A DNA stretch of 64,000 nucleotides from Chaenocephalus aceratus (taxonomy: Eukaryota; Chordata; Actinopteri; Perciformes; Channichthyidae), in contig CM043789.1 of the NCBI GenBank assembly GCA_023974075.1, forward strand, positions 42,750,832 through 42,814,831, given 5' to 3'. The translations under genes were made by a program, and so were the position numbers. Positions within the stretch are counted from its first letter, which is position 1; each line of letters begins with the position of its first letter. Under the pieces are notes generated by a model, which was not told the origin of the DNA, did no database searches, and worked only from the letters and a program-made list of their open reading frames with translations. Positions 1 through 17,574 of this stretch are shown here, one piece after another.

Positions 1-357
1 GTATTTTACAGTGTAGTAAAGTAAATAATCTGTGTACTTCCTCCACCTCTGAGTCTAATAATAGACGGAAAAACTTGTGCAGTAATATCTGTTTACTGCA
101 TCACCACAGCCTGTCGTCTGGTAATATGTAAAGCTCCACCCCAAATGAGGTTGCAATCATCCCCCTCCTTCCCCCCTTTCTCTTTCCCTCTCTGACTCTC
201 TTTTCTCTCACATTTCACCATGCACTCTGGACCAGAACACCGGACCTGTTGGATCTGAAGGGATTACTACAGAACTTTATGAATACTCCAGTTCTGCACG
301 GATGATGCGTTTTGCGCTTCAGCTACTCAATGAAAGAAGAGACGCGCAACAGAAGAG
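1..357 (+). promoter_or_regulatory. itga5: 5' flank and 5' UTR of itga5
   Basis: This precedes the chosen start codon. A pyrimidine-rich stretch runs about 157-205, and a TTGCAAT C/EBP-like octamer lies near 150. I see no clear TATA box, CpG island or CCAAT box, and the transcription start cannot be fixed. The first 52 bases look like the end of an interspersed repeat (ending in CCTCCACCTCTG). Assignment as promoter is by position only. Confidence 0.4.
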
Positions 358-557
358 ATGGGCACCGTTCCTGGACTTTCTCCTCCCCGCTCCTGGGGAA
401 AAAGTGGTCACAGCGCAGTGTTGCTTTTACCTGTAGTGGCGATTCTTCTGCAGCTTTGCGCCGCTTTTAACTTGGACACGGAGAAACGCGTCGTTTTCAC
501 CGGACCACCGGGGAGCTACTTCGGATATTCAGTGGAGTTCTTGAGCAACTCATCCAG
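358..557 (+). CDS. itga5: itga5 exon 1: signal peptide and start of beta-propeller
   Basis: Residues 1-66 plus two bases. The start ATG at 358 is followed by a basic region, then a hydrophobic core (VLLLPVVAILLQLCAA). Cleavage is expected before FNLD at residue 37, the usual mature start of RGD-binding alpha chains. GPPGSYFGYSVEF is the first FG-GAP strand, and NSS is a possible N-glycan site. The donor is AG|GTAA at 558, leaving phase 2. Confidence 0.95.
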
Positions 558-582
558 GTAAAGTCGCAATGCATGCCTTTAA

Positions 583-1020
583 AAATTGTACTTGACTATT
601 TCCATTGAACGCTATAGCCTACATACTTTTACTCCACTACATTTATCATCACAACACTCATAGTTATGAGCTACTTTGTGCATTTGAAAACACATGATGT
701 GATGCAATACATACATTTTTAATATCCACATTCTCTTAAAAAGCATCTAAAAATGTTGTCTCTACATTGACAAACAACAACATTAATATTAATTGACATG
801 TATTTGCTTGAATAATATTTGTAGACAACACCCAAAAAAGAGCCTTCTGCATACTGAGTACTTTACTTTTGATATAGTACATTTTACTGATAATACTTTT
901 TGTATTTCTACTTATGTAATAGTTTTAATTCAGGATTGTTTTTACCTGTAATGGAGTATTTTAGGACCATAGTAAATCGACTTTTACTCAAGCAAAGGAC
1001 TTGTACTTGTCCCCCCACTG
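583..1020. repeat. Interspersed repeat, ACT-rich (TACTTTTACTCCACTAC family)
   Basis: Intron 1. Phrases such as ACTTTTACTCCACTACATTT and AATGGAGTATTTTAGGACC are shared with 45530-46000 in intron 18 in the same order. The right edge (CAAGCAAAGGACTTGTACTTGTCCCCCCACTG) resembles the end of a teleost DNA-transposon family. Exact ends are not resolved. Confidence 0.5.
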
Positions 1021-1480
1021 ACTACATATTACATTTCTGTTCTGCACACATACTTCATTTATTTTTATTTTGCAGCCTAGAATATCAACATTGTAGACTT
1101 TGCAAATCTTCCAGTGTTCCTATATAATGTTCTGGTTGTTATTGAGTAAGCATTAGGGTTAACTTGAGCTGATCTTGTTCCTATATTATATTTTAATGAC
1201 TTTAATTGGTTGGCACAGCAGCCTACATTTTTGTATCACTATATTTAGACTAATTTCAAAACGTATAATATAACTTATTCCTGTTAAATACATCCATAGT
1301 GACATAATGATGGATCTTGTCAGGGCACAAAGGTAAATGTCATTCAATATCTGCACGTCTCACTTTAATTCAATGGCTTCCTTGGTGTAAAAAGGTTTTT
1401 GGTTAAAGCATTAAAGTAGAATTAACATTTACATAATACAAAGATACTGTAATATTAGAAATATGTCACAAAATACAATA

Positions 1481-1510
1481 CTCTCTCTCTCTCTCTCTCT
1501 CTCTCAGACA

Positions 1511-1578
<68 letters not shown>

Positions 1579-1586
1579 ACCCCCCC

Positions 1587-1666
<80 letters not shown>
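1481..1666. repeat. Compound microsatellite (CT)n-(CA)n-(C)n-(CA)n
   Basis: Seen directly: about 25 bp of CT, then CA to about 1577, a C-run of about 12, then CA to 1666. Confidence 0.98.
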
Positions 1667-1668
<2 letters not shown>

Positions 1669-2331
1669 ATTCCAGCCCGAGTGTGATTGGAAACAGACAT
1701 GTGAGTGTGTGTTTGATTCAGAGGAGAGGGGGTTCACCTACAGCAAAGTAAGAAATATGCTAATCTGTTTCTTCTGAATATAAACTGAAGGGACAAGGGG
1801 GGGGGGGGGTTCCCACTGGTTCTTCTGTTGACAGAGGAGGAACTGCTGAGTGAGATAAAGATCAATGATGTTCTTCTTTCTTCACACACACAGCAAATAC
1901 CGTAACCTGTTTTGGCTCATTGAGAAAACCCTCCTGTGGGCGATAATGGAACACACACATGGTCATAATCCAACTTGGATATGAATGAAGGCCAGTGGAT
2001 TTATGGTTTTCCATTTCTCCAGCTGCACATACATTTTGTGCCTCTCGTTATCCTTCATTACATTCGAGTCACGGAGCTTTTACCAAAGATTGTATTGCCA
2101 GAAATCTACCAGTTATATTAGTAGCCTATATTTTGCTGTGACATTCTAGTATTTGACATTTTAAATGTTAGCCTACTGTTGTTGTGCTTAAGGCTTGGTT
2201 CACTCCTCTTCCCCCAGAAATATTATAGCAACATATGTCTCTAGTTACCTGTAGGGCTATTTATTCATCCAGATTGTCTTGGTGTGAGTTTGTCAGTGTT
2301 GAAGATATTGGCCAGAGATGTCTCTCTAAGG

Positions 2332-2825
2332 CAGGGGTGTCAAACTCAATTTCATTGTGGGCCACATCAGCATTATGGTTGCACTCAAAGGGCCGGTTGT
2401 AACTTTAAGACTATATAAAAATACATATACAAATAATTAATATATATAAAATAATGTATTATATTACATTATTGCCTCTGCATTGGATTATTATCGGATA
2501 GAGTAATAACTTCATAATTAACTACATCTGAAAGCAGAAGTCTGTTTTGCAAATCATTGCAAGTCTCTTCAGTGAGAATGTAACAAAATGATTTAAAAAG
2601 AAAAGCCACATTCTAAAAAAAAAAAAGGAAAAAAAAGACATTTGCAGAAAAAAAGTCAAATTCGAGATGCATTGTGGGACATGTAGTTTATGGGCAACGT
2701 GCTTCTGTAAAGTAGCATGTAGCCGTATAATAAACACATTATATTCTTTGCAAGCTCTTATGGGGCCACATAAAATGAAGTCGCGGGCCGGATTTGGCCC
2801 CCGGGCCTTGAGTTTGACACCCCTG
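2332..2825. mobile_element. hAT-like non-autonomous transposon, copy A
   Basis: Inverted ends CAGGGGTGTCAAACTCAA and TTGAGTTTGACACCCCTG, flanked by an exact 8-bp duplication CTCTAAGG at 2324-2331 and 2826-2833. That signature is typical of the hAT superfamily. There is no transposase frame. It is nearly identical to 51423-51934. Confidence 0.92.
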
Positions 2826-2833
2826 CTCTAAGG

Positions 2834-5800
2834 GAACTGTATGGCATTCTTGTTGTTGTTGTTATTGTTGTTGTTGTCAAAAATACATGTAAAAAACTGA
2901 ATAGCATCTCTTTCAGGACATCATGACCCGATTACTTCAGATAATAAACATACTTTGTTGTGAGCTGTTCCATGTGGAAACTATTTTTCTTTCTACCAAA
3001 CTACAACCACCAACTGCATCACATCACATCTACTCATTGTCAACAGGCTTGTGCTTGTGAGAGCCCAACATGTAAACAGCTTTTGACGTTAGCTAGCTCA
3101 TCGATGCTAGGTTAGCTTCCTTCTGCGTGGTGATAGGGTTGGCAGGTATAGTTTGGGAGAAGGACAATAGTTTCTACACGAAACATCTGACAAAATGACT
3201 GTGAATTAGGCTTGTTTGAGAAATCTCTACGGCCTATATCTCTAACAGTCATTATCGTACCCCAAAACAATCAATATTGTAATGATGTTTGGGTTCAGGT
3301 TAGCTTCCTAGAAAATATGGCTAGCTCTGGTGGCGGGTCATAAAGTCACAATGACGCTTTTACAATAAGTTATCTATAACTTACACGACATTGCATGCAC
3401 ATGTCCACCTTCTGACCCCAGACCCGGATACTAGATTGATAAAAAGCACTACGGGTAGGAGGAAAGATAGGCTATGTATTTGTATGTGTGGTGTAAACTG
3501 TCCCGTAATGGTCTCCAATCTGAATTGAGGCTTAGGGAAAACTTTGCAGTTAAAGTATACTTGGAGTCTGTAATGAATTCACTGCTTACGAATTTCAAAT
3601 AATATGCAACACAACGCACCCTTGTTTGTTCAGGTATTACTGCTACAGCCTTTGTCTAATAAGAAGCTTTTGGTGGCAAATGCTAGCAAACTTTGGGTGG
3701 ATATCTTGATATGAGACTGTTATCAGATTCTACTGGTCTTATCTATTTGTTCTACTGTTACGCTAAAACTATTTAGCTATTTACTATCATACAATAATGG
3801 TCACTTGTTGCCACAGTGGCAGGTACTCAGCAACAACGATAGTCTCACTTTAAGCTGAACGACCACCAGTATGTCTACCTGTACCATGAACACCTAATAA
3901 TGTGCGTATAATTAAGAATATTGGTACTTTACCGATTTAACTGTACTGCATTTTCAACTCCTAACTAACTCTGTCAAGTTTAGAGTTTATAAAAGTGTTT
4001 TGCTGAAGCTAAAAGTTGCCATCAGTATAATTCAGTTCAACGCGATCATTTAAAACTTGATACTTGAAGTAGCATTATCTTCCATGGTATTGACAAGAAA
4101 TCTTTTATTTCCACACCACTAAAAGACATTGAGGATTAACTGACTATACACTGCAGTAGATTTACAGCCACCAAGATAACAAGATGATTTCAACATAGCA
4201 TTATATCACTTTTGGAGACGTTGAAACACATTTGGCTTGTCCAGCTGAAACGCCCTCAGCCAGCTGTTCACAGCTGCTGCTGCTGCAGAGCCAGAAAGGA
4301 TGTGTTACATCACCTGGAAGCTGTTCTTTGGATGACGACAGAAATGTAGTGCATATCAGCTGTTAATCTGCTTTATGATAACCTCCTGGAGAGCAGCTTG
4401 TAGTGGGAAATGTTTAGTAGCTGCTCCTGTGAAAGGTGTTGGGAGATCTAAGCCATACAGATTTCATTTACTCCTTATCAGCTCCGTGTCAGTATTACTT
4501 CTACTCCGCTCAACTCCAAATATTAAAGTCTTTACTCCACTCGTTTTTTTGGATATATTTATTGAATTTTCACAATCCAGAAAAAGCATGATACCAATAT
4601 GTACCCCCTTTTTTCCATTTATATAAATAAATAAAGTGGGTCAAAGAAAAATAATAATCGCCTTACTTTTTAACAACCTCAGTTAGGCTACAATGAATTT
4701 GTCTGTTGGTTGAAATACTTTATGTACGGACTTTAATTTCTACCTAGGGGATAGTTGTAAAAAACACCCAGCTGTAACAATAAAGTAATGAACACATGAC
4801 TCAACTAACATACACTATTCAGAAATGACAGACCGTTATTCATAATGTGTATTTTTACATTTGGTACTTAAAGTATATTTTGATGCAATTAGTTTTGAGT
4901 TAACTTTACTAAGAGTACTTTTCCCACCACTATCCTTCACTAACATCCTCGTTGGTCGCACAGTAAAACCAATGTTAGTGTAATGAATGTAGATATCTTC
5001 CTGTGAGGAAATTGGTTAAGATTCTCTCCTGGCAGTAAGAGAGCATGTTGTTGAGTCATTACCGAGATGTTGATTTAGACCAATTTGTACTGACTAAGCC
5101 GCTTTTCCCTGCAATCGTTCTGCCTTCGCTGAACAATACAACCTTTGTTTTTGACCAAACTCGTGTGTTTTGACAGCTCTCAACCCCTTTTGGACATCTT
5201 CATGAATTTAGGGAATTTTGTCTTGTGGTAGGTAAACAACACAACAGGAAACGGATGCTTTGCATGAGATGTTTTCTTATTCTGCTGATGGGATGCTTTC
5301 TGCTGGTTGTCATGCATTCTCACAATTACCCCAGTTGCTGTCTCTGTTTTCACTGCCTCCGCACACATGTCCAGTTAAAGTCAATATGTCTGAATCAGGA
5401 GGCAGGACTCAAGTGTGTTGCGAGAGATGGTTCAATCGTGAAAAACAACCAACAATTGCATCATGGCTCTAGGGATGGCAACTTTGACTGGTTGGATCGT
5501 CTGCTTTGGCCGAGGCGAAATATTGTGATAACAATTGGATGAATAGCGGTCATATTTGTGCATACATTCATGGTTTTATCGTGGATAACTCCTGCTGACT
5601 TTGGTCATCCTTTAACATCCATTGTAGTGTCGCCAGAAGGCTGATATTTTTGATTTACAGTGAAATCCATAGACTTTTCCTTTAAGGCCACCATCATTTA
5701 AACGTCTGTCCGATACTTTAGTGTAACCCAAGATCTGCCATTATAATACTGACATTTCCACCAGCCTCATTTGTACTTATGTTAAGTTCTTATTTGTTAA

Positions 5801-5974
5801 TGTTCAATATAATACCTGCTTAACATTAAGATGCTAGCATTTACATTGCAGGTGTGTTAGCATGCCGAGAATTAGCGTTGTTGGCAGTGTGTTCTGCGTC
5901 ATGGCTTAAATGTTGGATAATTTATTAGGTATAATCTATTATCTGTTTATGTTTGACAGCCTATGAACTATACT
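2834..5974. other. Intron 1 stretch without recognised features
   Basis: AT-rich unique-looking intron sequence. The short open frames at 4375-4626 and 5225-5542 have no motif, codon pattern or homology I recognise. The text near 4490-4935 has ACTTTTACTCC phrases that may be decayed repeat. Confidence 0.6.
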
Positions 5975-6418
5975 CAGGGTTCTTACGGTCATTAAAAACC
6001 TGGAAGAGTCATGGAAATTCAAAATGCTAATTCCAGGCCCTGCAAAAGTTATGGAAATGTAACTAAAGTTGCATCATATATAATTTATATTTTATCTAAT
6101 CGCCGACATAGTAATACGGATAATACATATTGTATCGTATAGTAATGAAGCGTAAAATGGCATTTAACTGACGAGGTGTTTTGCTGGTGAGAGATTTTAG
6201 TTGCTTTAGCATGTAGAAGCTAGTCAGTAAGCCTATTGGATTTGTTTTAGATAGGCACAACACGTTTCATATGCAGACCTTATTTTCCTGTTCCATGTTG
6301 AAATAAACCATTTTCAGTGGTACGCTGAGAAAGAGTAATGTTTTTGGTCATGGAAAATTAGGTAAAGGTCATGGAGAAGTCATTGAAAAGTCATTGGTGA
6401 AAAAGTGTATGAACCCTG
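5975..6418. mobile_element. TIR-type repeat CAGGGTTC...GAACCCTG, copy A
   Basis: Ends are CAGGGTTCTTACGGTC and GTGTATGAACCCTG, with GGAAAAGTCATGG-type phrases inside. A close copy is at 28153-28631 in the same orientation. No clean target duplication flanks this copy. Probably a hAT-type non-autonomous element, but the class is inferred. Confidence 0.75.
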
Positions 6419-6898
6419 TGTACAATACATGCTACCAAATGCTAACGTTGATAGCACAATTGAACTGAACAGGCAGTCACAGTCAGTGTTCAGAGCAAAT
6501 GTAGGATCTAAAAGGGTTGGGGATTTTTCTACTAGATACAAATACTACAAGAAAACCCTAATTGAGTAACTTGAGAGACATGTCTGGGCCACCCACATTC
6601 TGTGTGAGTTTACTGAATGTATTTGCATGCTACCAAAACAAAACTGAATTTGAGGTTGGGGCTCGGGCTCATGTAAGCATCATGTCCTGTTTATTATAAG
6701 AACCCAGATAACATCTCGAGAAAACTGACCAGGGTTTGCTTGGATCAAGAAGCTCTGTGGGTTTCATGGACACATATTGTAGTTTAATACAAAATGTAAT
6801 GTACGATCTTATCATTATAGCTCAGTGGCTCTTTAGCTGTTTGGCCTGTACTGTACCCCTTAAAATGAAGCATTGAAATACATTTAGCAGCCGAAAAG

Positions 6899-7191
6899 TA
6901 GGGCTGCTCGATTATGGCACAAATCATTATCTCGATTATTTGGGTCAATAATTGATATCACGATTATTAAAAACGATTATCCATTTACTTTGAAAACGTC
7001 AATTTATTGGAGAAAAACAATTTGAACAGTATGTTTTTAACAGTTGATTACCCTGAACTTTAAGTTTAATTCAACTGAAAAAACAATCAATAATAAAAAA
7101 ATAATCGTTTTATTTCGATTACGTTGTTTTCGTAATCGTTGCAAGCCATAATCGTAATTGCGATTAAAATACGATTAATTGAGCAGTCCTC
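6899..7191. mobile_element. hAT-like MITE with 8-bp duplication
   Basis: Imperfect inverted ends TAGGGCTGCTCGATTA and TAATTGAGCAGTCCTC around an ATCG/CGAT-rich interior. Exact duplication CCGAAAAG at 6891-6898 and 7192-7199. Confidence 0.88.
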
Positions 7192-7199
7192 CCGAAAAG

Positions 7200-8850
7200 C
7201 GTGAAAATTACTGAATATCTGGCAGAAAATGTGTTCTTTAAGGACAATGTTGTGTAGAAGATAATGTTCTGAGTAGGCTTCCATGCATAGGAACATCTAG
7301 ACTGACAAAGACCTGTCATTAGGCGATGACTAGCTTCAGAATAATGTGCGTGTGTAAATGTTTTCACTTGAACTCGTAAATCCTCACATGTTGCATCATT
7401 GACCCGGGCCGTGCCTTTAAGCCTTTTCCCTCTTTGCAGATGTTCCCGTTGAGTGTGAGTTAAAGGAAAGGAATCCTTATTTCAGGTCACAACAAAAACA
7501 TCCTTCATCCCATTGATACACCTCCTGGTATTGTTGTAAAATTACATTTCAAGAGCTTTTAATTGTCTCTTAAAAGCTCCACACGTGCCGCGATCACAGG
7601 TGGAGGGCGGCAGTGGTTAAAAAGTCCTGTAGCTTTGTGAGAGACGGCCCTTAAAGAGTGGCTGTGGAGTGAGTGGTTTATAAGAAGAGCTTATCCAGCC
7701 ATGTAAATATTCCTCTTGTGCTCTCCAGACATTTTGGGGATCATGTGGGGGGGGGGGGTACAGTCTCATCTCTGCTAATGTCATCAGTCACCAAACTCGC
7801 TCAGCACCAGGCCTTTTGAGCAGCTTTGTCTGAAAACCTTGAAAGCACAGCTGGCTTATTATACACACACACTTGCATGTGTACGTTTGCATGTGGGTTT
7901 AAGTGCATGATATTCACACATACGCCTTGCCATTCATATATGTCCAGGCTGAAACCTTTTGGACACAGGGAGAAATGCTTAAGGCCACTTCTCCTAACTT
8001 GCTGATTACAATCTTGGCAAATACAGTTATTACATTCTCATTGCTCCGGACCGATCTGGTACTGGAGTGTGTATTTTTAGTGCAGTTGCTAAGCTTCCTA
8101 TATTGTTCTACTTAGAGTATTTCTTCATTATGAGAACAACTCTTGAATGAACACAGCTTTATCTGGACTATATAAAAACCCTAACAATCCAGTCTCCTAC
8201 AAAATAACGTTTCATAAAACTATTTAAAGTTTTAAACACATTGCAAATTCAAACCAAAGGAAAAAAATAACTGAACAACAACTACTTGGTTCTGTAAAAG
8301 TTCACGGTTTGGCTTGAAATAAGTAGGCTACACTTATTACATTTGTTTTATTTCTGATGTAACATTAAAATGAGTCAACAGTGACTTGTTTTCACACCCT
8401 AACACTGTTATCACGTCCTATCTAGACTTCCCCAGACTTTTATTAGAAACAAATATGTGAAATGTCGAAAAGAAATGTAATCTGAGAGAAAATATGTTTC
8501 CCTTAAACTGACAATGTCTTTCTGTTGTTTGAGTACATTTTTTGTTTCAGTCTTTCTAGAAGACCAGTCTGAAACTAAAACCATACATGTTCTTTGTTAG
8601 CCCAATATGACTCGTAATCATTATCTGTTTTGTTGATGATGTTTCGATACATCGTTATTATGTGTCAAGCTAACCTAAAAGCTTCTCTCTTCAATATTTG
8701 TACAGAAACAATGAATACAACTAATGGAAAAGGTGTTGAAAGTGACAAACCCAAAGAATGTTTTACTGGCTTTGCAGCTCTACTGACTTTTAGGGTCTTT
8801 CAACTCATCGTGTTGGTTTTATATTTCACTGTATACTACTGTACCTGCTC
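7200..8850. other. Intron 1 stretch without recognised features
   Basis: Contains only a G-run near 7747 and a short CA run near 7863. No coding or repeat structure that I can support. Confidence 0.55.
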
Positions 8851-9595
8851 ATCACCTCGTCAACGACCTTTTTTACATGACTAAGACGAGACCATGACGA
8901 GCTAAAAATAGATATTTGATAATATAAACTATGACGAAATGTATATTTGGTTTTCGCTGACGAGACGAGACTAAGGTGTTAAGGGTGGACTATCGGACAT
9001 TCAAAATGCAGGATGTTTTTCCCCTATTGTCCGTCTTGTCTGTCAAAATGCATCCCTGTCATTGGTTGAATTAGTAGGGATTCTGGGAATCTGCACACGT
9101 CACTCACATAATTACACAAGTAAAGTGTTAAGAGAGTGAAATGTTGCTTTATGAATTTCAACACTTGATACTGCCACCTTGATTCCAATTTCAGATACCT
9201 GTATTAACTATTTCACTTTTTTAAACTATTTTTCTTTTTGTATTGACTATTTACTTGCACTATATTGTTCTGTTTATCTGTGTTATTGTGTTGCACTGTT
9301 GGAGAAGCTTGTGACCTAAGATTTTCATCGGCATAACTACACGTTCGTATGGCAACATAAAGAACCTTGAACCTTGCCCAACTGAATTAGTTTAAAGAGA
9401 GAAAACATTTGGACTAAAAGTTGACTAAAGTGTAATGATTTTTCATCGACTAAAACTGGACTAAAACGTTTTGAGTTGTCGTCGACTAAAACTAAAACTA
9501 GGAAGGATAAAAAGGACTAAAATGTGACTAAGACTAATAACCATTTTCGTCTAAAGACTAAGACTAAATCTAAAATAGCTGCCAAATTGAACACT
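8850..9595. mobile_element. TE-derived region: GACTAAAAC-rich element interrupted by a LINE-like tail
   Basis: The right part (9400-9595) is dense in GACTAAAACTA phrases and ends AGCTGCCAAATTGAACACTG. The left part (8875-8985) has GACGAGACGAGACTAAGG. Between them, 9245-9375 resembles a non-LTR retrotransposon 3' tail (ATTTTCATCGG ... AAAGAACCTTGAACCTT). Boundaries are approximate. Confidence 0.5.
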
Positions 9596-9599
9596 GACT

Positions 9600-10790
9600 C
9601 AACCTGGCTTGAGGCAAAAATGATACTCCTCCGTCTACACTGCTTTTTTATTTCATACAGTAACTGAGGATAAAGGATTTCGTTGCTGACTTTGACCTCA
9701 TGCTGCGGTTACAAATCTTCAGCTTAACTTAATGTTACAATATGTGACATTGTGGAGTAAAGACGGATGTTTAACCTTCTGGGCAGCGATTCTGGACTCA
9801 GTGTTTCTCCTCTTTCAGACTTTTAAAATCCTCCATTCCTAACTGTTAGTGAAAATGACAGGGATCTGCAGAAGAACAGCCACTGAGGTGAACGATGTAA
9901 ACTGAGCTTTAAGTGTGTGTATGGGAAACCATGTGCTGTGGAAGAGACCCCATAAACTAGGGGATGATAACCTTTGGTACCACTTTTTATAGTAGTGTTG
10001 TATAAATTACTTCTGTGTCTTGCTTTCTCTACTGAGTAACGAGACAATGAGACATTTTTCTATTCTTGTCTGAGATGCTACACGTTTATTTTAGTCTACT
10101 TCAAAACATACACTTATACACAGAGTACCTGGAGTCAGTGTTTGGTACTCCAACTTCTGGCTCCACTCAAGTTATTTGATGAAGCCCTCTGTATCGCGAA
10201 CGTCAACGGGGGGGGTGCTAGTGGAGTACTTCGTGACCACAGAGTGTGAACGTTGTGATCAGCTGTTTTAGCGCAGTTCTCCAGTGAAGGGGGGAGTCTC
10301 CCTCCGCAGCCGGTTGGCGTAGTTTTGGCACAGTTCCGTTGTACAGACCGACGTTAACAGCAGCCCTGTCTGTGCACACGGAGACCGACTCTGTCGTCCG
10401 GTGATCTAACCGCCTTCTGGAAAAGCTTCACAAGTACGTCGGTACGCAAATGCGCTTTGTGACACAAGTGACGGTACGCATTTCAGATTGTTGCTGCGCA
10501 TGCGTACCAGTTATGTGCACCCCTGCTTATACAGAAAGTGTCAATTGAGTTTTTCTAAAGTGTATATTCATTGAAAAAACCGGATTCCTTTTTTTAAATG
10601 TTTGGTGTGTTTTTGGAAATTCAGAATTGTTTGGTTCAATGTGCACTTTTTGGACATTTTCTTAATCATCGATAAATAAGTTCCATATTTAGCACTCTGC
10701 CTTTGTCTTCAGTTCAACGTGATCACACAAATACTTGAATCCTTAAATCCTTAGACAACAAAAGAATATGGGAATATTACGGTCCAGCCC
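9600..10790. other. Intron 1 stretch without recognised features
   Basis: 10190-10520 is noticeably more GC-rich than its surroundings, with several GTACGC/GCGTAC words, but it has no open frame or repeat family that I recognise. Confidence 0.5.
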
Positions 10791-10792
10791 TG

Positions 10793-10989
10793 CACTGAAA
10801 GAACTGACATGTTGACTTTAATTAAATGTAGTATGTCAACAGACTTTACGAGGTTAGTTGAAAGCAATAATATTAAGTTAAACATAATATTTGTTATTCA
10901 AACTTAATATTATTGCTTTCAACTAACCTAATGTGAAATCTGTTGACATGATACATTTATTTAAAGTCAACGGTTCAGTTTGTTCAGTG
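10793..10989. mobile_element. Palindromic MITE (near-perfect long inverted repeat)
   Basis: The two halves are inverted copies. Ends are CACTGAAAGAACTGACATG and its partner before TTCAGTG. The inner arms, AGGTTAGTTGAAAGCAATAA and its complement, match for about 29 bp around a 20-bp loop. A foldback DNA-transposon remnant, superfamily not determined. Confidence 0.8.
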
Positions 10990-11312
10990 TATAAACTGCA
11001 ACTTGAGTGGTTGGCGAAATGTTTTCAAAAGCAAGGTGGTAGTTTACCTCAACGTTAATCTCATCTAACTCACCGGCAACACAATAAATACTTTTGGCAT
11101 ATCATGTGTAGACTCATAATGTACCCTTCAGACCCTTTTACCCCCCTTCTTTGTCCAGATTGATCCTCTTTTCATCAGCTGTAAGACAACACTTCTTTTA
11201 AGACAGGATAATTGCACTTGATTCCATTTGTTTTGACTTGGCGTAATCTTGCACTTTTCATGGACACAGTCCCGTCACCGCAATTTACGTGTTTTCTTTC
11301 CTCCTGCTCTAG

Positions 11313-11437
11313 CTTCAGTGTTTTGATCGGTGCTCCGAAAGCCAACACCAGCCAGCCGGACATCACTGAAGGAGGAGGCGTGTTCTCGTGCCCCTGGAGA
11401 CACGATAACTGCAGCATGATCCACTTCGACAAGCAAG
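11313..11437 (+). CDS. itga5: itga5 exon 2
   Basis: Residues 67-108. The acceptor is CTCTAG and the first base completes a serine codon. LIGAPKANTSQPDITEGG is the hallmark first-blade segment of alpha-5/alpha-V/alpha-8, and ANTS is a possible N-glycan site. CPW and the next Cys form the blade 1 disulfide loop. It ends HFDKQ plus one base at the donor GTAGGG. Confidence 0.97.
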
Positions 11438-11509
11438 GTAGGGTGTCTTGTAAAATGTATCTTGACGAGTCTTCCTTTTCGTGGATACAAATGTGATCTC
11501 TAAGCCACG

Positions 11510-11980
11510 TTAAAGGGGCCCTATTATGCTCATGTTCAGGTTCATATTTGTAAATTGTGCCTCTACTGGGACATGTCTCTACTGGGACATGTCTCCATGC
11601 TTTAATGTTCAAAAAGCTCTTTATTGTTCTCACACTGCCTGTGCTGCAGCACCTCTTTTCACCCTCTGTCTGAAACCAGAGCCCAGTCTGTTCTGATTGG
11701 TTAGCTGGCCGGCTATATTCTGATTAGTCAACCGTAAGAGATGTCCCGCCCCTTAGCCTATCACGTACAATGTGTTGGAGCGCTAGCCAATAGAAGCACG
11801 AGTGTTACATAGTGATGTCGTTGTGTTAAGTAAACAAAGGGGTCCAATAGAGGCATTTCAGGCGGGGATGAGTGTGTGGGATTTTGGATTTTAGCCTTTG
11901 CAGACCATTTACATGCACAAAGAACTATATGACACACTACAGAAAAGAGAACACCCTAAAAAGCTCAAATATGGCCCCAT
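11510..11980. mobile_element. TTAA-flanked dispersed repeat (AAAGGGGCCCTATTATGC family), copy 1
   Basis: Begins TTAAAGGGGCCCTATTATGC and ends near TATGGCCCC. Shared interior phrases: CATGCTTTAATGTTCAAAAAG, CCAGAGCCCAGTCTG, CTATCACGTACAATGTGTTGG and TTTACATGCACAAAG. TTAA at the edges suggests a piggyBac-type MITE, which is inference. Confidence 0.75.
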
Positions 11981-12615
11981 CAATATTGCAAATCCAATGG
12001 AGAGAGTTGTCCCTACATCATCACCATTATGAGGTTGTAAATCACATTGTTCAAGGACATGGAAGTAAAAATGTCACTTTCACCAACAGAGATGTTAAAC
12101 TGTTTGAGACAGAAGCGAGTCGTTAACATCTGTCTCTAACCATCCATAAAAAGTGTCTGAGAGAAGGCAAAGGGAGCATCCCGGGTTAACTGCGACCCTG
12201 AGGTCAGAAGTGCAGATATTTACAGCGTCTAATCCATTGCTTCTGTTTTCGTTAGCTTTAATACCTGGCTTTCCTCCCCCACCGCTAAGGACTCCATTTT
12301 GGGACCTTGTCTGTGTTTTGCAGTGTTTTCACAGAGCTTTGATTTGCTGTTGGACTCGGGCCCGGTGTTGTGAGCGTTCTTTAATTAGTGGAGAGTCATA
12401 ATGGGGACAAAGACCCCAGAGGACCTGAACTGCCCCCCTGAAAAATAATCACCCTCATCAGAAATACAGGAAGTGATAAGGACCACCGTTTGAGGATCAA
12501 AGGGTCTAACTTATCTTACGTTGATATCAGACTGGGAGCTGCGGCTATGTAAACTCTGCGTACACAAATACACATCTACACAATGTTTACACATGTTCTG
12601 CCTCCAAAACATACC

Positions 12616-17047
<4,432 letters not shown>

Positions 17048-17574
17048 CACACACACATATTTACACTCACATGCTTATGCTTTTGGTTTCTTGCGTTTCC
17101 CATTGCAGGCCTCAGGATTCACGGTGTGTTTAAGGGCACCGCCCAAACAGGCACTGACACACAGCCAGAGGAGTTTAATGTCTCACAGCAGGCAAACATA
17201 TCAGAGAATCGACCACAGTTAAGCTTACACATGCACTAACAGAAGTATGCAATTGTGATTTAGGGCGTCATGTTTTTCTTAAATGATTTTCAAGAATGCT
17301 GAATTGCAAAAAAACATGTTTGTGCTGAGCAGTCAGTGTGAGTAAATTCCTGCATGTAGAAGAAATTAGGATCGACGAGGAAAACCCCCACAAACTTTTG
17401 TTTATGTTCAAGTCATTGTAACTATTGGTAGTAAAGTCATATAGCTTAGGGCAGGGGTCGGCAACCTGACTTAGGGTGTCCAGCAAAAGTGACCACAGAA
17501 GTCCCGCCTCTCAATTCATCTACTTGGACAACGGTGAATCCCATACATCAAGCATTTTCGCTTTTACCAAACAA

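Noticed and set aside
1455..1777. Frames over the CA/CT microsatellite
   Set aside because: His-Thr and Cys-Val runs are simple translations of CA/GT repeats.
11175..11633. 152-residue minus-strand frame overlapping exon 2
   Set aside because: It is the antisense shadow of conserved exon 2 plus part of a dispersed repeat, with no domain or family match.
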